Of a stretch of 64,000 nucleotides of DNA, positions 10,115 through 18,473 are shown in pieces. Within the stretch, counting starts at the first letter, position 1, and the number at the start of each line of letters is the position of its first letter. The notes below the pieces were generated by a model. It was not told where the DNA came from. It was given only the letters and a program-made list of their open reading frames with translations, and made no database searches. The translations under genes and the position numbers were made by a program. Source of the DNA: Roseateles puraquae (GTDB taxonomy: Bacteria > Pseudomonadota > Gammaproteobacteria > Burkholderiales > Burkholderiaceae_C); NCBI RefSeq assembly GCF_002205845.1, contig NZ_NISI01000001.1:248001-312000 (forward strand). The letters are read 5' to 3'.

Positions 10115-10628
10115 CCCGCCCATAGCCCGGCGGCGCAGGCCAGGTGCCCGGCAGCGGGGCCTGGCCTTTTTGCTGGGCGACCCAGAGCCGGGCCGTGATC
10201 CAGCCGCCGTGACCCACTGCCAGCGCACATGGCGGCTGCCAGGCAGCGGCCCGCGCCAGCAGATCAGCCAGAGGCTCACCGCCATCGAAATCAAAGCCGG
10301 TGAAGTCATTCATCCAGCGGTCGAATTCCTGGTGTGTGATCGTCGTCCAGGGCTTCCCGTCCCAGCGACCGAAGTTCATTTCGGCCAGCGCAGGATCGAT
10401 GTGCCACGCAAAGCCCCAGCGTCGGAGCCAACGACCCACGTCCGCCGCACGCCTCAAGGGCGACGTCACGACGCAGCGGGCCAGGCCATGCCGCCGCGCA
10501 TGAAGCCTGATGCGATGCGCCAGCCGCTTGGCCTTGCGAGGGTCCACCGGGAGATCCGTGAGGCCCCCAAGGCAGCGCCCCTGGGCACCGACCGGCGCCG
10601 GGTGTCGCCAGATCGTGCAGGCCTGCAT
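10089..10628 (-). CDS. cobC: Alpha-ribazole phosphatase-like histidine phosphatase
   Basis: A 179-aa histidine-phosphatase-superfamily enzyme that in the CobC role removes the 5'-phosphate of alpha-ribazole phosphate in late cobalamin assembly. Visible: an N-terminal RHP in place of the usual RHG, the GRCLGGLTDLP motif, the second catalytic part SPLRRAADV, EMNFGRWDG, and the C-terminal VGHGG histidine. I start at the ATG at 10628, which shares one base with the cobS stop (TGATG), so translation is coupled. It is the last gene of the cobalamin run and overlaps the 3' end of the convergent peptidase gene. The function rests mainly on context. Confidence 0.85.
   Translation of the reverse strand: MQACTIWRHPAPVGAQGRCLGGLTDLPVDPRKAKRLAHRIRLHARRHGLARCVVTSPLRRAADVGRWLRRWGFAWHIDPALAEMNFGRWDGKPWTTITHQEFDRWMNDFTGFDFDGGEPLADLLARAAAWQPPCALAVGHGGWITARLWVAQQKGQAPLPGTWPAPPGYGRATSIPSAA
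10137..10171 (+). terminator. Rho-independent terminator after the S9 peptidase
   Basis: Arms 10137-10144 (AGGCCAGG) and 10160-10167 (CCTGGCCT) with further inner pairing, followed by a run of T. It lies inside the coding sequence of convergent cobC and serves the plus-strand peptidase. Confidence 0.8.
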
Positions 10629-11389
10629 CAGAGCGACGCCGTGAAAGCCAGCAGAACGGCCATCTCGGTCAGCTGCTCGGTGGCACCCAGGCCGTCCCCG
10701 GTGTAACCGCCAAGCCGACGGCGCAACCACTGCCGCATGACAAGCGCCACCGCCAGCGCGGCAACGGCCGCCAGCGCGAGCCGTGGCCACCAGACGCCCA
10801 GCGTGGCCAGGCCAAGCACCAGCAACGCGCACCAGCCCAGGCCGATCCACAGGTTGCGCATCGGCACGGCCAATGCGAGCGGTTTCGCCTTGGCGTGATC
10901 GGCATCGCCTCCGTACGGCAGGCTCACCATCACGCCGACAGCGGCCGTCCGCGCGAAGGCGTGGCTCACGAGCAAAGCCGCCACCGCGCCCAGCAGCGGC
11001 CGCGTGGCCAGCACCGCCACCAGCGCCGCGCGCAGCAGCAGGGACAGCACCAAGGCGAGCGCGCCGTAACTGCCGATGCGCGAGTCCTTCATGATGGCCA
11101 GCGCCTTGTCGCGCGGCACCACACCGCCCAGCGCGTCGAACGTGTCCGCGAGGCCATCTTCATGGAAGCCGCCGGTCAGGGCGACCGTCGCGATGAGCGC
11201 CAGCACCGCGGCCACCCAGGCGGGCCAGACCTGCAGCGCAGCGACCAGCACGGCCGCCCCGACGCCGCCCACCACCATGCCCACCAGGGGGAAATGGCGC
11301 ACGCAGTCATTGAGCCACGCCGGGTCGAAACGGCTCAGCCGCACCGGCAGCCGGGTCAGGAACTGCAGCGCGACCAGGAACAGGCGCAT
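10628..11389 (-). CDS. cobS: Adenosylcobinamide-GDP ribazoletransferase
   Basis: A 253-aa integral membrane enzyme that joins adenosylcobinamide-GDP and alpha-ribazole to form adenosylcobalamin. CobS motifs: the N-terminal FLTRLPV, a GGFHEDGLADTFDALGG segment with the acidic Mg-binding residues, and KDSRIGSYG. Several hydrophobic segments follow. The ATG at 11389 lies 4 nt after the cobT stop, and the stop overlaps the cobC start by one base. The compact order cobT-cobS-cobC supports the assignment. Confidence 0.95.
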   Translation of the reverse strand: MRLFLVALQFLTRLPVRLSRFDPAWLNDCVRHFPLVGMVVGGVGAAVLVAALQVWPAWVAAVLALIATVALTGGFHEDGLADTFDALGGVVPRDKALAIMKDSRIGSYGALALVLSLLLRAALVAVLATRPLLGAVAALLVSHAFARTAAVGVMVSLPYGGDADHAKAKPLALAVPMRNLWIGLGWCALLVLGLATLGVWWPRLALAAVAALAVALVMRQWLRRRLGGYTGDGLGATEQLTEMAVLLAFTASL

Positions 11390-11393
11390 CGAC

Positions 11394-12419
11394 TCAGGCC
11401 CGATTGCTGACGCCGGCGCTCTCGAAGCTGGCCATGTCGGCCAGCACGGCACAGGCGGCCGGCAGCAAGGGCCAGGCCAATGCCGCACCGCTGCCCTCGC
11501 CCAGGCGCAGGTCCAGGTCGAGCAAGGCACGCACGCCCAGATGGCGCAGCCATAGCGCATGCGGCCCTTCAGCCGACTGATGCGCAAACACGCAGGCAGC
11601 CAGCACGCCCGGCCGCAAGGCCTCGGCCACGGCCACCGCGGCGGTCGTGATGAAGCCATCCACGAGCACGACGCGGCGCGTGGCTGCGGCGGCGATCACG
11701 CTGCCCGCCATCGTCAGGATCTCGAATCCGCCCAGCGCCGCCGCGACGTCCAAAGGAGACTGCGCGCCGGCATTCGCCGCCAGGGCCAGGCCCAGCACGT
11801 CGCGCTTGCGGTGCAGGCCGGCATCATCCACGCCCGTGCCGCGGCCAACGCAGTCCGCCAGCGGCAGCCCGGTGAGCCGCTGCATCAGCAAGCTGGCCGA
11901 TGACGTGTTGCCGATGCCCATCTCGCCCAGCAGCAGCGCGTTGCCCGGCAGCCGCTCAACCAGGGCCATGCCATTGCGCAGAGCACGTTCGGCCTGGGCC
12001 GGGGTCATGGCGGGTCCAACGCTGGCGTCGGCCGTACCCGGTGCAATCCGCAGGTCCACGGCGCCGGGCGCCAGTGGTGCGTCCACGCCGCAGTCGGCAA
12101 TCGTCAAGGCCAGCCCATGCTGTCGAGCCAGGACCGACACTGCCGCCCCACCGGCCAGCATGTTGGCCACCATTTGCGGCGTGACCTCGCGCGGGAAGGC
12201 CGACACCCCGCGACGCGACAGGCCATGGTCGGCCGCAAAGACCACCAACTGAGGTGACTGCAACGAAGGGCGCTCACGGCCCTGGATCAAGGCCAGCTGC
12301 AAGGCCAGCGCTTCAAGGCGGCCCAGGGCACCGAGCGGCTTGGTCTTGTGGTCCAGCGCGTACTGCACGCGCGCCGCGAGGTCAGGCGCGGCCAGGGCCG
12401 GCAGATCAGGAAAGTTCAT
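11394..12419 (-). CDS. cobT: Nicotinate-nucleotide--dimethylbenzimidazole phosphoribosyltransferase
   Basis: A 341-aa enzyme that transfers phosphoribose from nicotinate mononucleotide to dimethylbenzimidazole, activating the lower ligand of cobalamin. Motifs: KTKPLGALGRLE near the N-terminus, FAADHGL, LLGEMGIGNTSSA, GRGTGVDD and the region with the catalytic glutamate near the C-terminus (HQSAEGPHA). Length is normal. I start at the ATG at 12419 (MNFPDLP); 12 codons of open frame upstream are less likely. It is 16 nt downstream of the CobD/CbiB-like gene and 4 nt ahead of cobS. No cobalamin riboswitch is recognisable upstream of this run. Confidence 0.95.
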   Translation of the reverse strand: MNFPDLPALAAPDLAARVQYALDHKTKPLGALGRLEALALQLALIQGRERPSLQSPQLVVFAADHGLSRRGVSAFPREVTPQMVANMLAGGAAVSVLARQHGLALTIADCGVDAPLAPGAVDLRIAPGTADASVGPAMTPAQAERALRNGMALVERLPGNALLLGEMGIGNTSSASLLMQRLTGLPLADCVGRGTGVDDAGLHRKRDVLGLALAANAGAQSPLDVAAALGGFEILTMAGSVIAAAATRRVVLVDGFITTAAVAVAEALRPGVLAACVFAHQSAEGPHALWLRHLGVRALLDLDLRLGEGSGAALAWPLLPAACAVLADMASFESAGVSNRA

Positions 12420-12435
12420 GGAGAAGGTCAGCCGC

Positions 12436-13425
12436 TCAGCCGACGAGATTGGCAAGGGTCAGCAAGGCCAGCAGCAGCATCCACAGCACGACCGAACGCC
12501 AGACCAGGCCCACCACGCTTTGCAGATGGCCCAACTGCGGCAATGCGCCGGCTGTGGAGCCGGCCGCACCGGTGGAACCTGGCTCCGAGCCGGCGTCGAA
12601 GGTCTTGCTGCGATCAGGCGTGATGCCCGGCGCCGCGGCCCCGCCCAATTGCAGGCCGACGGCACCGGCGGCTGACGCGAGGATGATGCCCTCGTTGGCA
12701 TGCAGCCAGAGGGAAGCATCACGACGCCAACCGTTCACCGCCTCCTCGAAATTGCCGACGATGGCAAAGCCCGTCGCCGTCAGGCGCGCGGGCAGATGGT
12801 CGATCCAGCTGAAAGCCTGGCGCGACAGCGCGAGCAGCCGCTCGTTGGTCGGTGCATCCAGCGTTCGGCTCTTGAAGGCCCAATAGCGGCCGGCGAACTC
12901 CGCCATGCGGTAGACCACCGCCCCCGCAGGGCCCAGTCCAATCGTGGAGCAGACGATGAACCAGAAGAACACACCGAAGACATGCCGGTGCGCCGCCAGC
13001 AGCGAGTGCTCGATCACATGACGGATCAGCTCGGTGCGGGGCAGCTCGCTGGCGTCGAGATGGCGCCACTCAGCAAGCAACTGGCGCGCCGTGGCGTCGT
13101 CGCCGCGCTCCAGGGCATCCCGGATGTCGGTGAAGTAGTGGCTGAACTGCCGGAAGCCCAGCGTCAGGTAGAGCACCAGCACATCCAGGCCGAGCGCCAG
13201 CAGCAGGCTGAAGTGCCGAAGCGCCAGATAGACGAGCGCGATCACCAGCCCCGGCACCAGCACCGTGATGCACCAGACGACAGCGGCATGATGCTCGTCA
13301 CCGGCATCGAAGTTGCGCCCCGTCCAGCGCACCCATGCGATGACGGACTGGTGCACCCGGTTGCCATGTCTCAAGGGCTTGAGTTGCTCGCACAACAGGG
13401 CCAACAGCACCGCAAAGAAATTCAT
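12436..13425 (-). CDS. CobD/CbiB-like membrane protein
   Basis: A 329-aa membrane protein of the CobD/CbiB family. True CbiB makes adenosylcobinamide phosphate by attaching aminopropanol; in betaproteobacteria the annotation of this branch is loose and it also resembles AmpE-type signalling proteins. Visible: an N-terminal segment (FFAVLLALLCEQLKPL), helices around 85-125, FSHYFTDIRDALERGD, and the CbiB-like stretch HVFGVFFWFIVCSTIGLGPAGAVVYRMAE. The C-terminal third carries a low-complexity Gly/Ser/Ala linker and a last helix. The ATG is at 13425. The place at the head of cobT-cobS-cobC supports a cobalamin role, but catalysis is unproven. Confidence 0.75.
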   Translation of the reverse strand: MNFFAVLLALLCEQLKPLRHGNRVHQSVIAWVRWTGRNFDAGDEHHAAVVWCITVLVPGLVIALVYLALRHFSLLLALGLDVLVLYLTLGFRQFSHYFTDIRDALERGDDATARQLLAEWRHLDASELPRTELIRHVIEHSLLAAHRHVFGVFFWFIVCSTIGLGPAGAVVYRMAEFAGRYWAFKSRTLDAPTNERLLALSRQAFSWIDHLPARLTATGFAIVGNFEEAVNGWRRDASLWLHANEGIILASAAGAVGLQLGGAAAPGITPDRSKTFDAGSEPGSTGAAGSTAGALPQLGHLQSVVGLVWRSVVLWMLLLALLTLANLVG

Positions 13426-13447
13426 GGGCCGGGATGATAGTGGCGCC

Positions 13448-14131
13448 TCAGGCGCCGCTGAGCAGTCGGTAGAGGTTGCGCAACATGGCGGCGGTTGCGC
13501 CCCAGATGAAGTACTCGCGCTCCGGGCCCTGCCACGGCATGGAAAGGAAGCGTCGCTCGGCACCCGCGAACTCGAAACGGTGATGCCGGTGGTGGGCCGG
13601 GTTCATCAGGAAGGCCAACGGAACCTCGAACGCTTCGGCCACTTCGGCGGGATCGGGTGCGAGGGTGAAGCCAGGCTGCACGAGGCCCACCACCGGGGTC
13701 ACCTGGAAGGCCGTGACCGTGGTGTAGACGGGCAGCTGGCCGAGGACTTCGATGTAGCGCCGGGGCAGCCCGATCTCTTCTTCCGTCTCGCGCAGTGCCG
13801 TGGCCACGGGTCCGTCGTCCTCGGGCTCGACGCGTCCGCCGGGAAAGCTGATCTGCCCCGCGTGGTCTCGCAGGTGGTCGGTGCGGCGGGTGAGCAGGAG
13901 ATGCAACCCGCCTTCACGCGGCACGAGCGGGACCAGCACGGCCGCGCCAGCGGGCGCGCGATCCGCAAAGCGGCCACCGTCACCCGCAAACTCGGGTGTC
14001 CAGCCGGCAGCTTGCACCAGCCGTTCGCGGATCGCCGAGGGCGTCAAGGCTGGGGCCGGCACCGCAGGAAGGCCGGTGTCGATGCTCGTGACCGGAACGA
14101 GTTGTGGTTGGGTGATGACGGGACGAGTCAT
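13448..14131 (-). CDS. CoA pyrophosphatase, NUDIX family (NudL/YeaB-like)
   Basis: A 227-aa NUDIX hydrolase probably cleaving CoA to 4'-phosphopantetheine and 3',5'-ADP. The NUDIX box lies at about residues 98-120 (GGRVEP... then RETEEEIGL). Just before it is the CoA-pyrophosphatase (UPF0035) signature LTRRTDHLRDHAGQISFPGG. The first 30 residues are an extension without a recognised domain. The ATG is at 14131; the gene follows the rplS terminator and lies 22 nt upstream of the CobD/CbiB-like start. Confidence 0.88.
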   Translation of the reverse strand: MTRPVITQPQLVPVTSIDTGLPAVPAPALTPSAIRERLVQAAGWTPEFAGDGGRFADRAPAGAAVLVPLVPREGGLHLLLTRRTDHLRDHAGQISFPGGRVEPEDDGPVATALRETEEEIGLPRRYIEVLGQLPVYTTVTAFQVTPVVGLVQPGFTLAPDPAEVAEAFEVPLAFLMNPAHHRHHRFEFAGAERRFLSMPWQGPEREYFIWGATAAMLRNLYRLLSGA

Positions 14132-14140
14132 TCAGCAGCA

Positions 14141-14177
14141 AAACAAAAGCCGCCGAGAGCGTAGCTCTGGGCGGCTT
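14141..14177 (-). terminator. Rho-independent terminator of the rpsP-rimM-trmD-rplS operon
   Basis: On the minus strand the arms are 14177-14170 (AAGCCGCC) and 14154-14147 (GGCGGCTT), with an inner AGAGC/GCTCT stem, followed by a T-rich tail. It lies 21 nt after the rplS stop and just before the NUDIX ATG. Confidence 0.85.
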
Positions 14178-14197
14178 GAGTGGCAGGGGCCGGCTGA

Positions 14198-14551
14198 TTA
14201 AGCCAGCTTTTCCTTGATGCGGGCCGACTTGCCCGAACGCTCGCGGAGGTAGTACAGCTTGGCGCGGCGGACGTCACCACGGCGCTTCACTTCGATCGAG
14301 GCGATCAGGGGGCTGTACAGCTGGAACGTGCGCTCCACGCCTTCGCCGCTGGAGATCTTGCGGACGATGAAGCTGCTGTTCAGGCCGCGGTTGCGCTTGG
14401 CGATCACGACGCCTTCGTAGGCCTGCACGCGCTTGCGGGTGCCTTCAACGACGTTGACGCTGACGATCACGGTGTCGCCAGGGGCGAAGGCCGGGATGGT
14501 CTTGTTCAGGCGAGCAATTTCTTCTTGCTCAAGGGTTTGGATCAGGTCCAT
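14198..14551 (-). CDS. rplS: 50S ribosomal protein L19
   Basis: A 117-aa large-subunit protein at the 30S-50S interface. L19 features: [18 protein letters not shown], the [17 protein letters not shown] core, [13 protein letters not shown], and the Arg/Lys-rich tail [18 protein letters not shown]. Length is normal. It is the last gene of the conserved rpsP-rimM-trmD-rplS operon. The 123-nt spacer to trmD holds a small hairpin (arms 14605-14610 and 14618-14623) that could act in translation control or RNA processing. Confidence 0.98.
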   Translation of the reverse strand: MDLIQTLEQEEIARLNKTIPAFAPGDTVIVSVNVVEGTRKRVQAYEGVVIAKRNRGLNSSFIVRKISSGEGVERTFQLYSPLIASIEVKRRGDVRRAKLYYLRERSGKSARIKEKLA

Positions 14552-14674
14552 CTGTACTCCTATGGATCTTGGCGGACCGCTATTTATCGGTTGGGTTTGC
14601 AGCCGAGCATCCGTTGAATGCTCAGTCCACTCGACCCGCCAGAGGATCGGACAGCCTGCAAGTATAGCCCGCGA

Positions 14675-15424
14675 TTACGGGTTTTGCCTAGACTTGGTCA
14701 GGAAGGCTTCATCGGCCTTGCTCAAGCGGCCAGCCGCGCGCGCGGCTTCGATCAAGTCCGGGCGACGCGCCGCCGTGATGGCCAGGGATTGCTCCCGCCG
14801 CCAGCGGCGGATGTCGGCGTGATGGCCCGACAGCAGCACCGGCGGCACCGCGCGGCCGTCCGGCAAGACCTCGGGCCGGCTGTAATGGGGGCAGTCCAGC
14901 AGGCCGTCGGAGAAGCTGTCCTGCTGGTGAGATTGGGCGTCCCCCAGCACGCCTTCCTGCAAGCGCGCCACGGCATCGAGCAACGCCAGCGCTGGAAGCT
15001 CCCCGCCCGACAGCACGAAGTCGCCCAAGCTGAGCTCCATCGTCACGTGCCGGTCCAACACGCGCTGGTCGATGCCCTCGTAGCGGCCGCACAGCAGCAC
15101 GGCACCTGGCCCGGCGGCCAGTGCGGCAATTCGCGCTTGATCCATGCGCGCGCCGGTCGGCGTGAAATGGATGACCGCCGGCAGCTCGCCGCGGTCGGCC
15201 TGCACGGCGGCCAGGGCCCGCTCCAGCGGCTCGGCCAGCATCACCATGCCCGGGCCGCCGCCGTAGGTGCGGTCATCCACGCGCCGGTAGTTGTCGTCTG
15301 CGAAATCACGCAGAGGCCAAAGCCGCACGTCCACTTGACGACTCTCGAAGGCGCGCCGAGTGACGCCGTGCGTCAGGTGCGGCGCGAACAGCTCCGGGAA
15401 GATCGTCAGGACGTCGAAGCGCAT
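14675..15424 (-). CDS. trmD: tRNA (guanine-N1)-methyltransferase
   Basis: A 249-aa SPOUT-class enzyme that methylates G37 of tRNAs to m1G using S-adenosylmethionine, preventing +1 frameshifts. Recognisable motifs: the N-terminal [22 protein letters not shown], the knot region [13 protein letters not shown], and [18 protein letters not shown]. The ATG at 15424 sits 1 nt after the rimM stop, as in related operons; the open frame extends upstream into rimM but conservation begins here. The final stretch (about 215-249) is the C-terminal tRNA-binding domain. Confidence 0.97.
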   Translation of the reverse strand: MRFDVLTIFPELFAPHLTHGVTRRAFESRQVDVRLWPLRDFADDNYRRVDDRTYGGGPGMVMLAEPLERALAAVQADRGELPAVIHFTPTGARMDQARIAALAAGPGAVLLCGRYEGIDQRVLDRHVTMELSLGDFVLSGGELPALALLDAVARLQEGVLGDAQSHQQDSFSDGLLDCPHYSRPEVLPDGRAVPPVLLSGHHADIRRWRREQSLAITAARRPDLIEAARAAGRLSKADEAFLTKSRQNP

Positions 15425-15425
15425 C

Positions 15426-16025
15426 TCAGAAGTCCGCACCCCAGTCCACGCGGATCTGGCGCGACTCAAGGCTCACTTCGTCGACGAAGGCTTCCACGAA
15501 GGGAATGAGGCGCTCCTGATCGGGCTTCGCTGGCTCTTCGACGCCCGGCGGCAGCAGCCGCAGCACGGCATGCGGGCCGGTCTCGATCAGGCCGATGACC
15601 CGACCCAGCGCCTGACCCTCGCGGTTGATGACGTCCAGGCCGATGAGGTCGATCCAGTAGTACTCGTCATCGCCAGCACGGGGGAAGTCGGCACGCGAGA
15701 CCCACAGCTCCCAGCCGCGCAGCGCCTCGGCACCATTGCGGTCGGTGATGCCGTCAGCGCTGGCGACGATGCCTTCGCCGTGCTCGCGCACCGACAGCAT
15801 CTTCAAGGTCAGTCGACCGGGCTTGGGGCCGTCATTCTTCAGGAACCAATGCTTGGCGTTGAAGATCGCGTCCGGCTGGGTGGCGTAGGCCTGGACCTTG
15901 AACCAACCCTTGATGCCCCAGGCATCGAGGATGCGGCCGACCTGGACGGCGTCCTCGGGCCAGGCGACGTCAGAAGCAAAAGACGGCGCCGAAGCGCCGT
16001 CTTTCTGAGGCTTGTTGCCTGCCAC
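15426..16025 (-). CDS. rimM: 16S rRNA processing protein RimM
   Basis: A 199-aa assembly factor for the 30S head, binding S19. The conserved PRC-barrel family core begins at [19 protein letters not shown] (about 22-40) and ends in the family's C-terminal signature [12 protein letters not shown]. The only plausible start is the GTG at 16025, which gives a 21-residue N-terminal extension ([15 protein letters not shown]). The DNA for that extension contains a perfect hairpin with a UUCG loop and a short T tail, described separately. The gene lies 6 nt after rpsP and 1 nt before trmD. Confidence 0.95.
   Translation of the reverse strand: MAGNKPQKDGASAPSFASDVAWPEDAVQVGRILDAWGIKGWFKVQAYATQPDAIFNAKHWFLKNDGPKPGRLTLKMLSVREHGEGIVASADGITDRNGAEALRGWELWVSRADFPRAGDDEYYWIDLIGLDVINREGQALGRVIGLIETGPHAVLRLLPPGVEEPAKPDQERLIPFVEAFVDEVSLESRQIRVDWGADF
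15978..16004 (-). terminator. Terminator-like hairpin inside the first codons of rimM
   Basis: On the minus strand an 11-bp perfect stem (16004-15994 AAAGACGGCGC, 15989-15979 GCGCCGTCTTT) closes on a C(UUCG)G tetraloop and runs into TTTT. It covers codons 8-16 of rimM. The shape is that of an intrinsic terminator, so it may lower rimM-trmD transcription relative to rpsP; that it acts as an attenuator is inference. Confidence 0.65.
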
Positions 16026-16031
16026 GCCAGA

Positions 16032-16301
16032 TTAGGCGGCAGCAGCGGGCGCCACGGCAGCAGCCTTGGCCTCACCCACCAGGCGGGCGACGGTCGGCGA
16101 CAGCTGAGCGCCGACACCGATCCAGTAGCTCACGCGGTCTTGCTCGACGCGCAGCTTTTCAGCGGCGCCGGAGGCAACGGGGTTGTAGAAGCCGACGCGC
16201 TCGATGAAGCGGCCGTCACGGCGCTGGCGGCTGTTGGCCACGACGATGTTGTAGAAGGGGCGCTTCTTGGAGCCGCCGCGGGCCAGACGAATCACAACCA
16301 T
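16032..16301 (-). CDS. rpsP: 30S ribosomal protein S16
   Basis: An 89-aa small-subunit assembly protein. It opens with the typical S16 N-terminus [20 protein letters not shown], followed by [21 protein letters not shown] and the [13 protein letters not shown] helix; the C-terminus is Ala-rich ([10 protein letters not shown]). I use the ATG at 16301, since conservation starts exactly here. First gene of rpsP-rimM-trmD-rplS. A consensus -10 lies about 135 nt upstream, giving a long leader. Confidence 0.97.
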   Translation of the reverse strand: MVVIRLARGGSKKRPFYNIVVANSRQRRDGRFIERVGFYNPVASGAAEKLRVEQDRVSYWIGVGAQLSPTVARLVGEAKAAAVAPAAAA

Positions 16302-16436
16302 GATGTTTCCTAAAAATTGGGCGACCACCGCACGAGGAGACACTCAAGTGGCGAGCGAGTCGAAAGGCAGGAACCCCTGCCGGGGTCGGCACTGTAGATA
16401 CGCCGCAGCCATCTGCGACCAGCGCCAAAACCCAGC

Positions 16437-16442
16437 ATTATA
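16437..16442 (-). promoter_or_regulatory. Consensus -10 element of the rpsP operon
   Basis: On the minus strand TATAAT reads from 16442 to 16437, within GTTTATAATGC. A TTGTCA at 16468-16463 could be the -35, but the 20-nt spacing is long. Transcription from here would leave a leader of about 130 nt before rpsP. Confidence 0.55.
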
Positions 16443-16483
16443 AACTCGACTCAACTGCTCTCTGACAAGTGCCCGAACGACAG

Positions 16484-17038
16484 ATGTCACAACCCGCCCC
16501 CGCCGTAGCGCAAGCGCCCCTCGTGATCCGGCCCAGCACCGACGCCGACCTTCCCGCCATCCAGGCCATCTACGCCCACGCTGTCGAGCATGGCACTGGC
16601 ACCTTCGAAACCGAAGTCCCGAGTGTCGATGAAATGGCTCGCCGCCGTGCCGAGGTGCTGGGGCGCCAACTGCCCTGGCTGGTCGCCGAGCGCGACAGCG
16701 AGGTGCTGGGCTATGCCTACGCCAACTACTTCCGGCCTCGCCTGGCCTATCGTTTCTGCGTCGAAGATTCCATTTACCTGGCCCCTGCGGCCCAGGGGCA
16801 AGGTGTGGGTCGGCTGTTGCTGGCCGAACTGATCGCGCGCTGCGAGGCGGCGGGTTCGCGCCAGATGCTCGCCGTCATCGGTGATGCGAACAATGCCGGC
16901 TCCATCGGCGTGCACACGGCGCTGGGCTTTCAGCACACGGGCGTTCTGAAGAGCACCGGCTGGAAATTCGGTCGCTGGCTGGACGTGGTGCTGATGCAGC
17001 GCACACTCGGTCTCGGCGATAGCGCGGCAGCCGAATGA
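16484..17038 (+). CDS. GNAT N-acetyltransferase, phosphinothricin/methionine sulfoximine-type
   Basis: A 184-aa acetyl-CoA-dependent N-acetyltransferase. The sequence has the Pat/MddA layout: IRPSTDADLPAIQAIYAHAV at the N-terminus, GTGTFETEVPS, GYAYANYFRPRLAYRF, the acetyl-CoA pyrophosphate loop QGQGVGRLLL and NNAGSIGVHTALGFQ. Relatives act on phosphinothricin or on methionine sulfoximine and sulfone; which one applies here is unknown. I choose the ATG at 16484 (MSQPAP); the GTG at 16469 is an alternative. The stop overlaps the start of the next gene by 4 nt (ATGA). Confidence 0.88.
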   Translation: MSQPAPAVAQAPLVIRPSTDADLPAIQAIYAHAVEHGTGTFETEVPSVDEMARRRAEVLGRQLPWLVAERDSEVLGYAYANYFRPRLAYRFCVEDSIYLAPAAQGQGVGRLLLAELIARCEAAGSRQMLAVIGDANNAGSIGVHTALGFQHTGVLKSTGWKFGRWLDVVLMQRTLGLGDSAAAE

Positions 17039-17460
17039 GCGCGGTCAAGCACAAGGCGCTGGCGACATGGCTGGCGTTGCTGGTGGGCGTCTTCGGCGTC
17101 CATCGCTTCTACCTGCACGGCTTGAAAGACCGCTGGGGCTGGGCCTTCCCCCTGCCGACGCTGCTGGGGCTCGCGGGCCTGCAGCGCATGGAGCACCTCG
17201 GTCAGGATGACCGCGTGGCCTGGGTGCTGATCCCGTTGCTGGGCATCAGCCTCGTGGCGGCCCTGCTCGGCGGCATCGTCTATGGGCTCACGCCCGATGA
17301 ACGCTGGAACGAGCGCTTCAACGGGGGGCGTGCGGTGAGCATCGGCGGCTGGCCGGCCGTCATCGGCGTCGTGATCTGCCTGTTCATCGGCGGCACGGCG
17401 CTGATGGCGACCATCGCCTTCAGCGCCCAGCGGTACTTCGAGTCCCAGATCGATCAGTAG
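17035..17460 (+). CDS. TM2-like small membrane protein
   Basis: A 141-aa membrane protein whose N-terminal half (KALATWLALLVGVFGVHRFYLHG) resembles TM2-domain proteins, with glycine and His-Arg-Phe-Tyr spaced as in that family. Two to three further hydrophobic segments follow (about 62-85 and 105-128). Function unknown. It overlaps the acetyltransferase by 4 nt and so is translationally coupled to it. The 3' end overlaps the convergent pit gene by 7 nt. Confidence 0.75.
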   Translation: MSAVKHKALATWLALLVGVFGVHRFYLHGLKDRWGWAFPLPTLLGLAGLQRMEHLGQDDRVAWVLIPLLGISLVAALLGGIVYGLTPDERWNERFNGGRAVSIGGWPAVIGVVICLFIGGTALMATIAFSAQRYFESQIDQ

Positions 17461-18464
17461 AGCGCGAAGCTGATCCAGTAGCAGACGCCGGCCATCAGTG
17501 CGGCGGCCGGGATTGTGAAGATCCATGCCCACACGATGCTGCCGGCTACGCCCCAGCGCACGGCCGACGGCCGCTGCACCGAGCCCACGCCGACGATGGC
17601 GCCGGTGATGGTGTGCGTGGTCGACACCGGCACGCCCAGCGCCGTCGCGAGGAACAGCGTGATCGCCCCGCCCGTCTCGGCGCAGAACCCGCCCACCGGC
17701 TTGAGCTTGGTGATGCGCTGACCCATGGTCTGCACGATGCGCCAGCCCCCGAACATCGTGCCCAGGCCGATGGCGATGTAGCAGGCCACGATGACCCAGT
17801 TCGGCGGCGCCTTGTCGCCGGCGCTGACCATGCCAGCCGCGATCAGCAGCATCCAGATGAGGCCGATGGTCTTTTGCGCGTCATTGCCACCGTGGCCCAG
17901 GCTGTACAGGCCGGCCGAGACCAGCTGCAGCCGCCTGAACCAGCGGTCGATGCGAAGCGGCGACTTGTACCGGCACACCCAGGCCACGATCACCATCATC
18001 AGCGAGCCGAGCAGGTAGCCCAGCAGCGGCGAGATGACGATGAAGGCCACCGTCTTCCAGATGCCCCCGGCCACCAGCGCCGAAGGCCCGGCCTTGGCGA
18101 CCACAGCACCGGCGATGCCGCCGATCAGGGCGTGAGATGAGCTGGACGGAATGCCCCACCACCAGGTAATGGCGTTCCAGGCGATGGCACCGATCAGCGC
18201 GCCGAACACCACGTGGTGATCGACGATGCCCGGCTCGACGATGCCCTTGCCGATGGTAGCGGCCACCTTCAGCTGGAAGAAGGCGATGGCCAGCACGTTG
18301 AAGAAGGCGGCGAACAGCACGGCCTGCTGGGGCTTGAGCACCCCAGTGGACACGACGGTGGCGATGGAGTTGGCGGCGTCATGGAAGCCGTTCATGAAGT
18401 CGAACAGCAAGGCCAGCACGACGAGCAGGGCCACCACCCAGAAGGCGATCTCAGCGGATGCCAT
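17454..18464 (-). CDS. pit: Low-affinity inorganic phosphate transporter, Pit family
   Basis: A 336-aa inner-membrane carrier importing metal-phosphate with protons. Pit hallmarks: the duplicated motifs near each half, GFHDAANSIATVVSTGVL (about 25-42) and GVPVSTTHTITGAIVGVG (about 280-297), the WGIPSSSSHALIGG signature and GGNDAQKTIG. About ten hydrophobic segments. It lies 9 nt downstream of the DUF47/PhoU-like gene and forms the orfA-pit pair known from rhizobia. A triple 11-bp GTCAC repeat upstream of the pair suggests PhoB control. Confidence 0.95.
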   Translation of the reverse strand: MASAEIAFWVVALLVVLALLFDFMNGFHDAANSIATVVSTGVLKPQQAVLFAAFFNVLAIAFFQLKVAATIGKGIVEPGIVDHHVVFGALIGAIAWNAITWWWGIPSSSSHALIGGIAGAVVAKAGPSALVAGGIWKTVAFIVISPLLGYLLGSLMMVIVAWVCRYKSPLRIDRWFRRLQLVSAGLYSLGHGGNDAQKTIGLIWMLLIAAGMVSAGDKAPPNWVIVACYIAIGLGTMFGGWRIVQTMGQRITKLKPVGGFCAETGGAITLFLATALGVPVSTTHTITGAIVGVGSVQRPSAVRWGVAGSIVWAWIFTIPAAALMAGVCYWISFALY

Positions 18465-18473
18465 GGGGCTCGG

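Noticed and set aside
13426-13447. A cobalamin riboswitch ahead of the cobalamin genes
   Set aside because: Only 22 nt separate the CobD/CbiB-like start from the NUDIX gene and no B12-box motif is visible there or in the neighbouring spacers.
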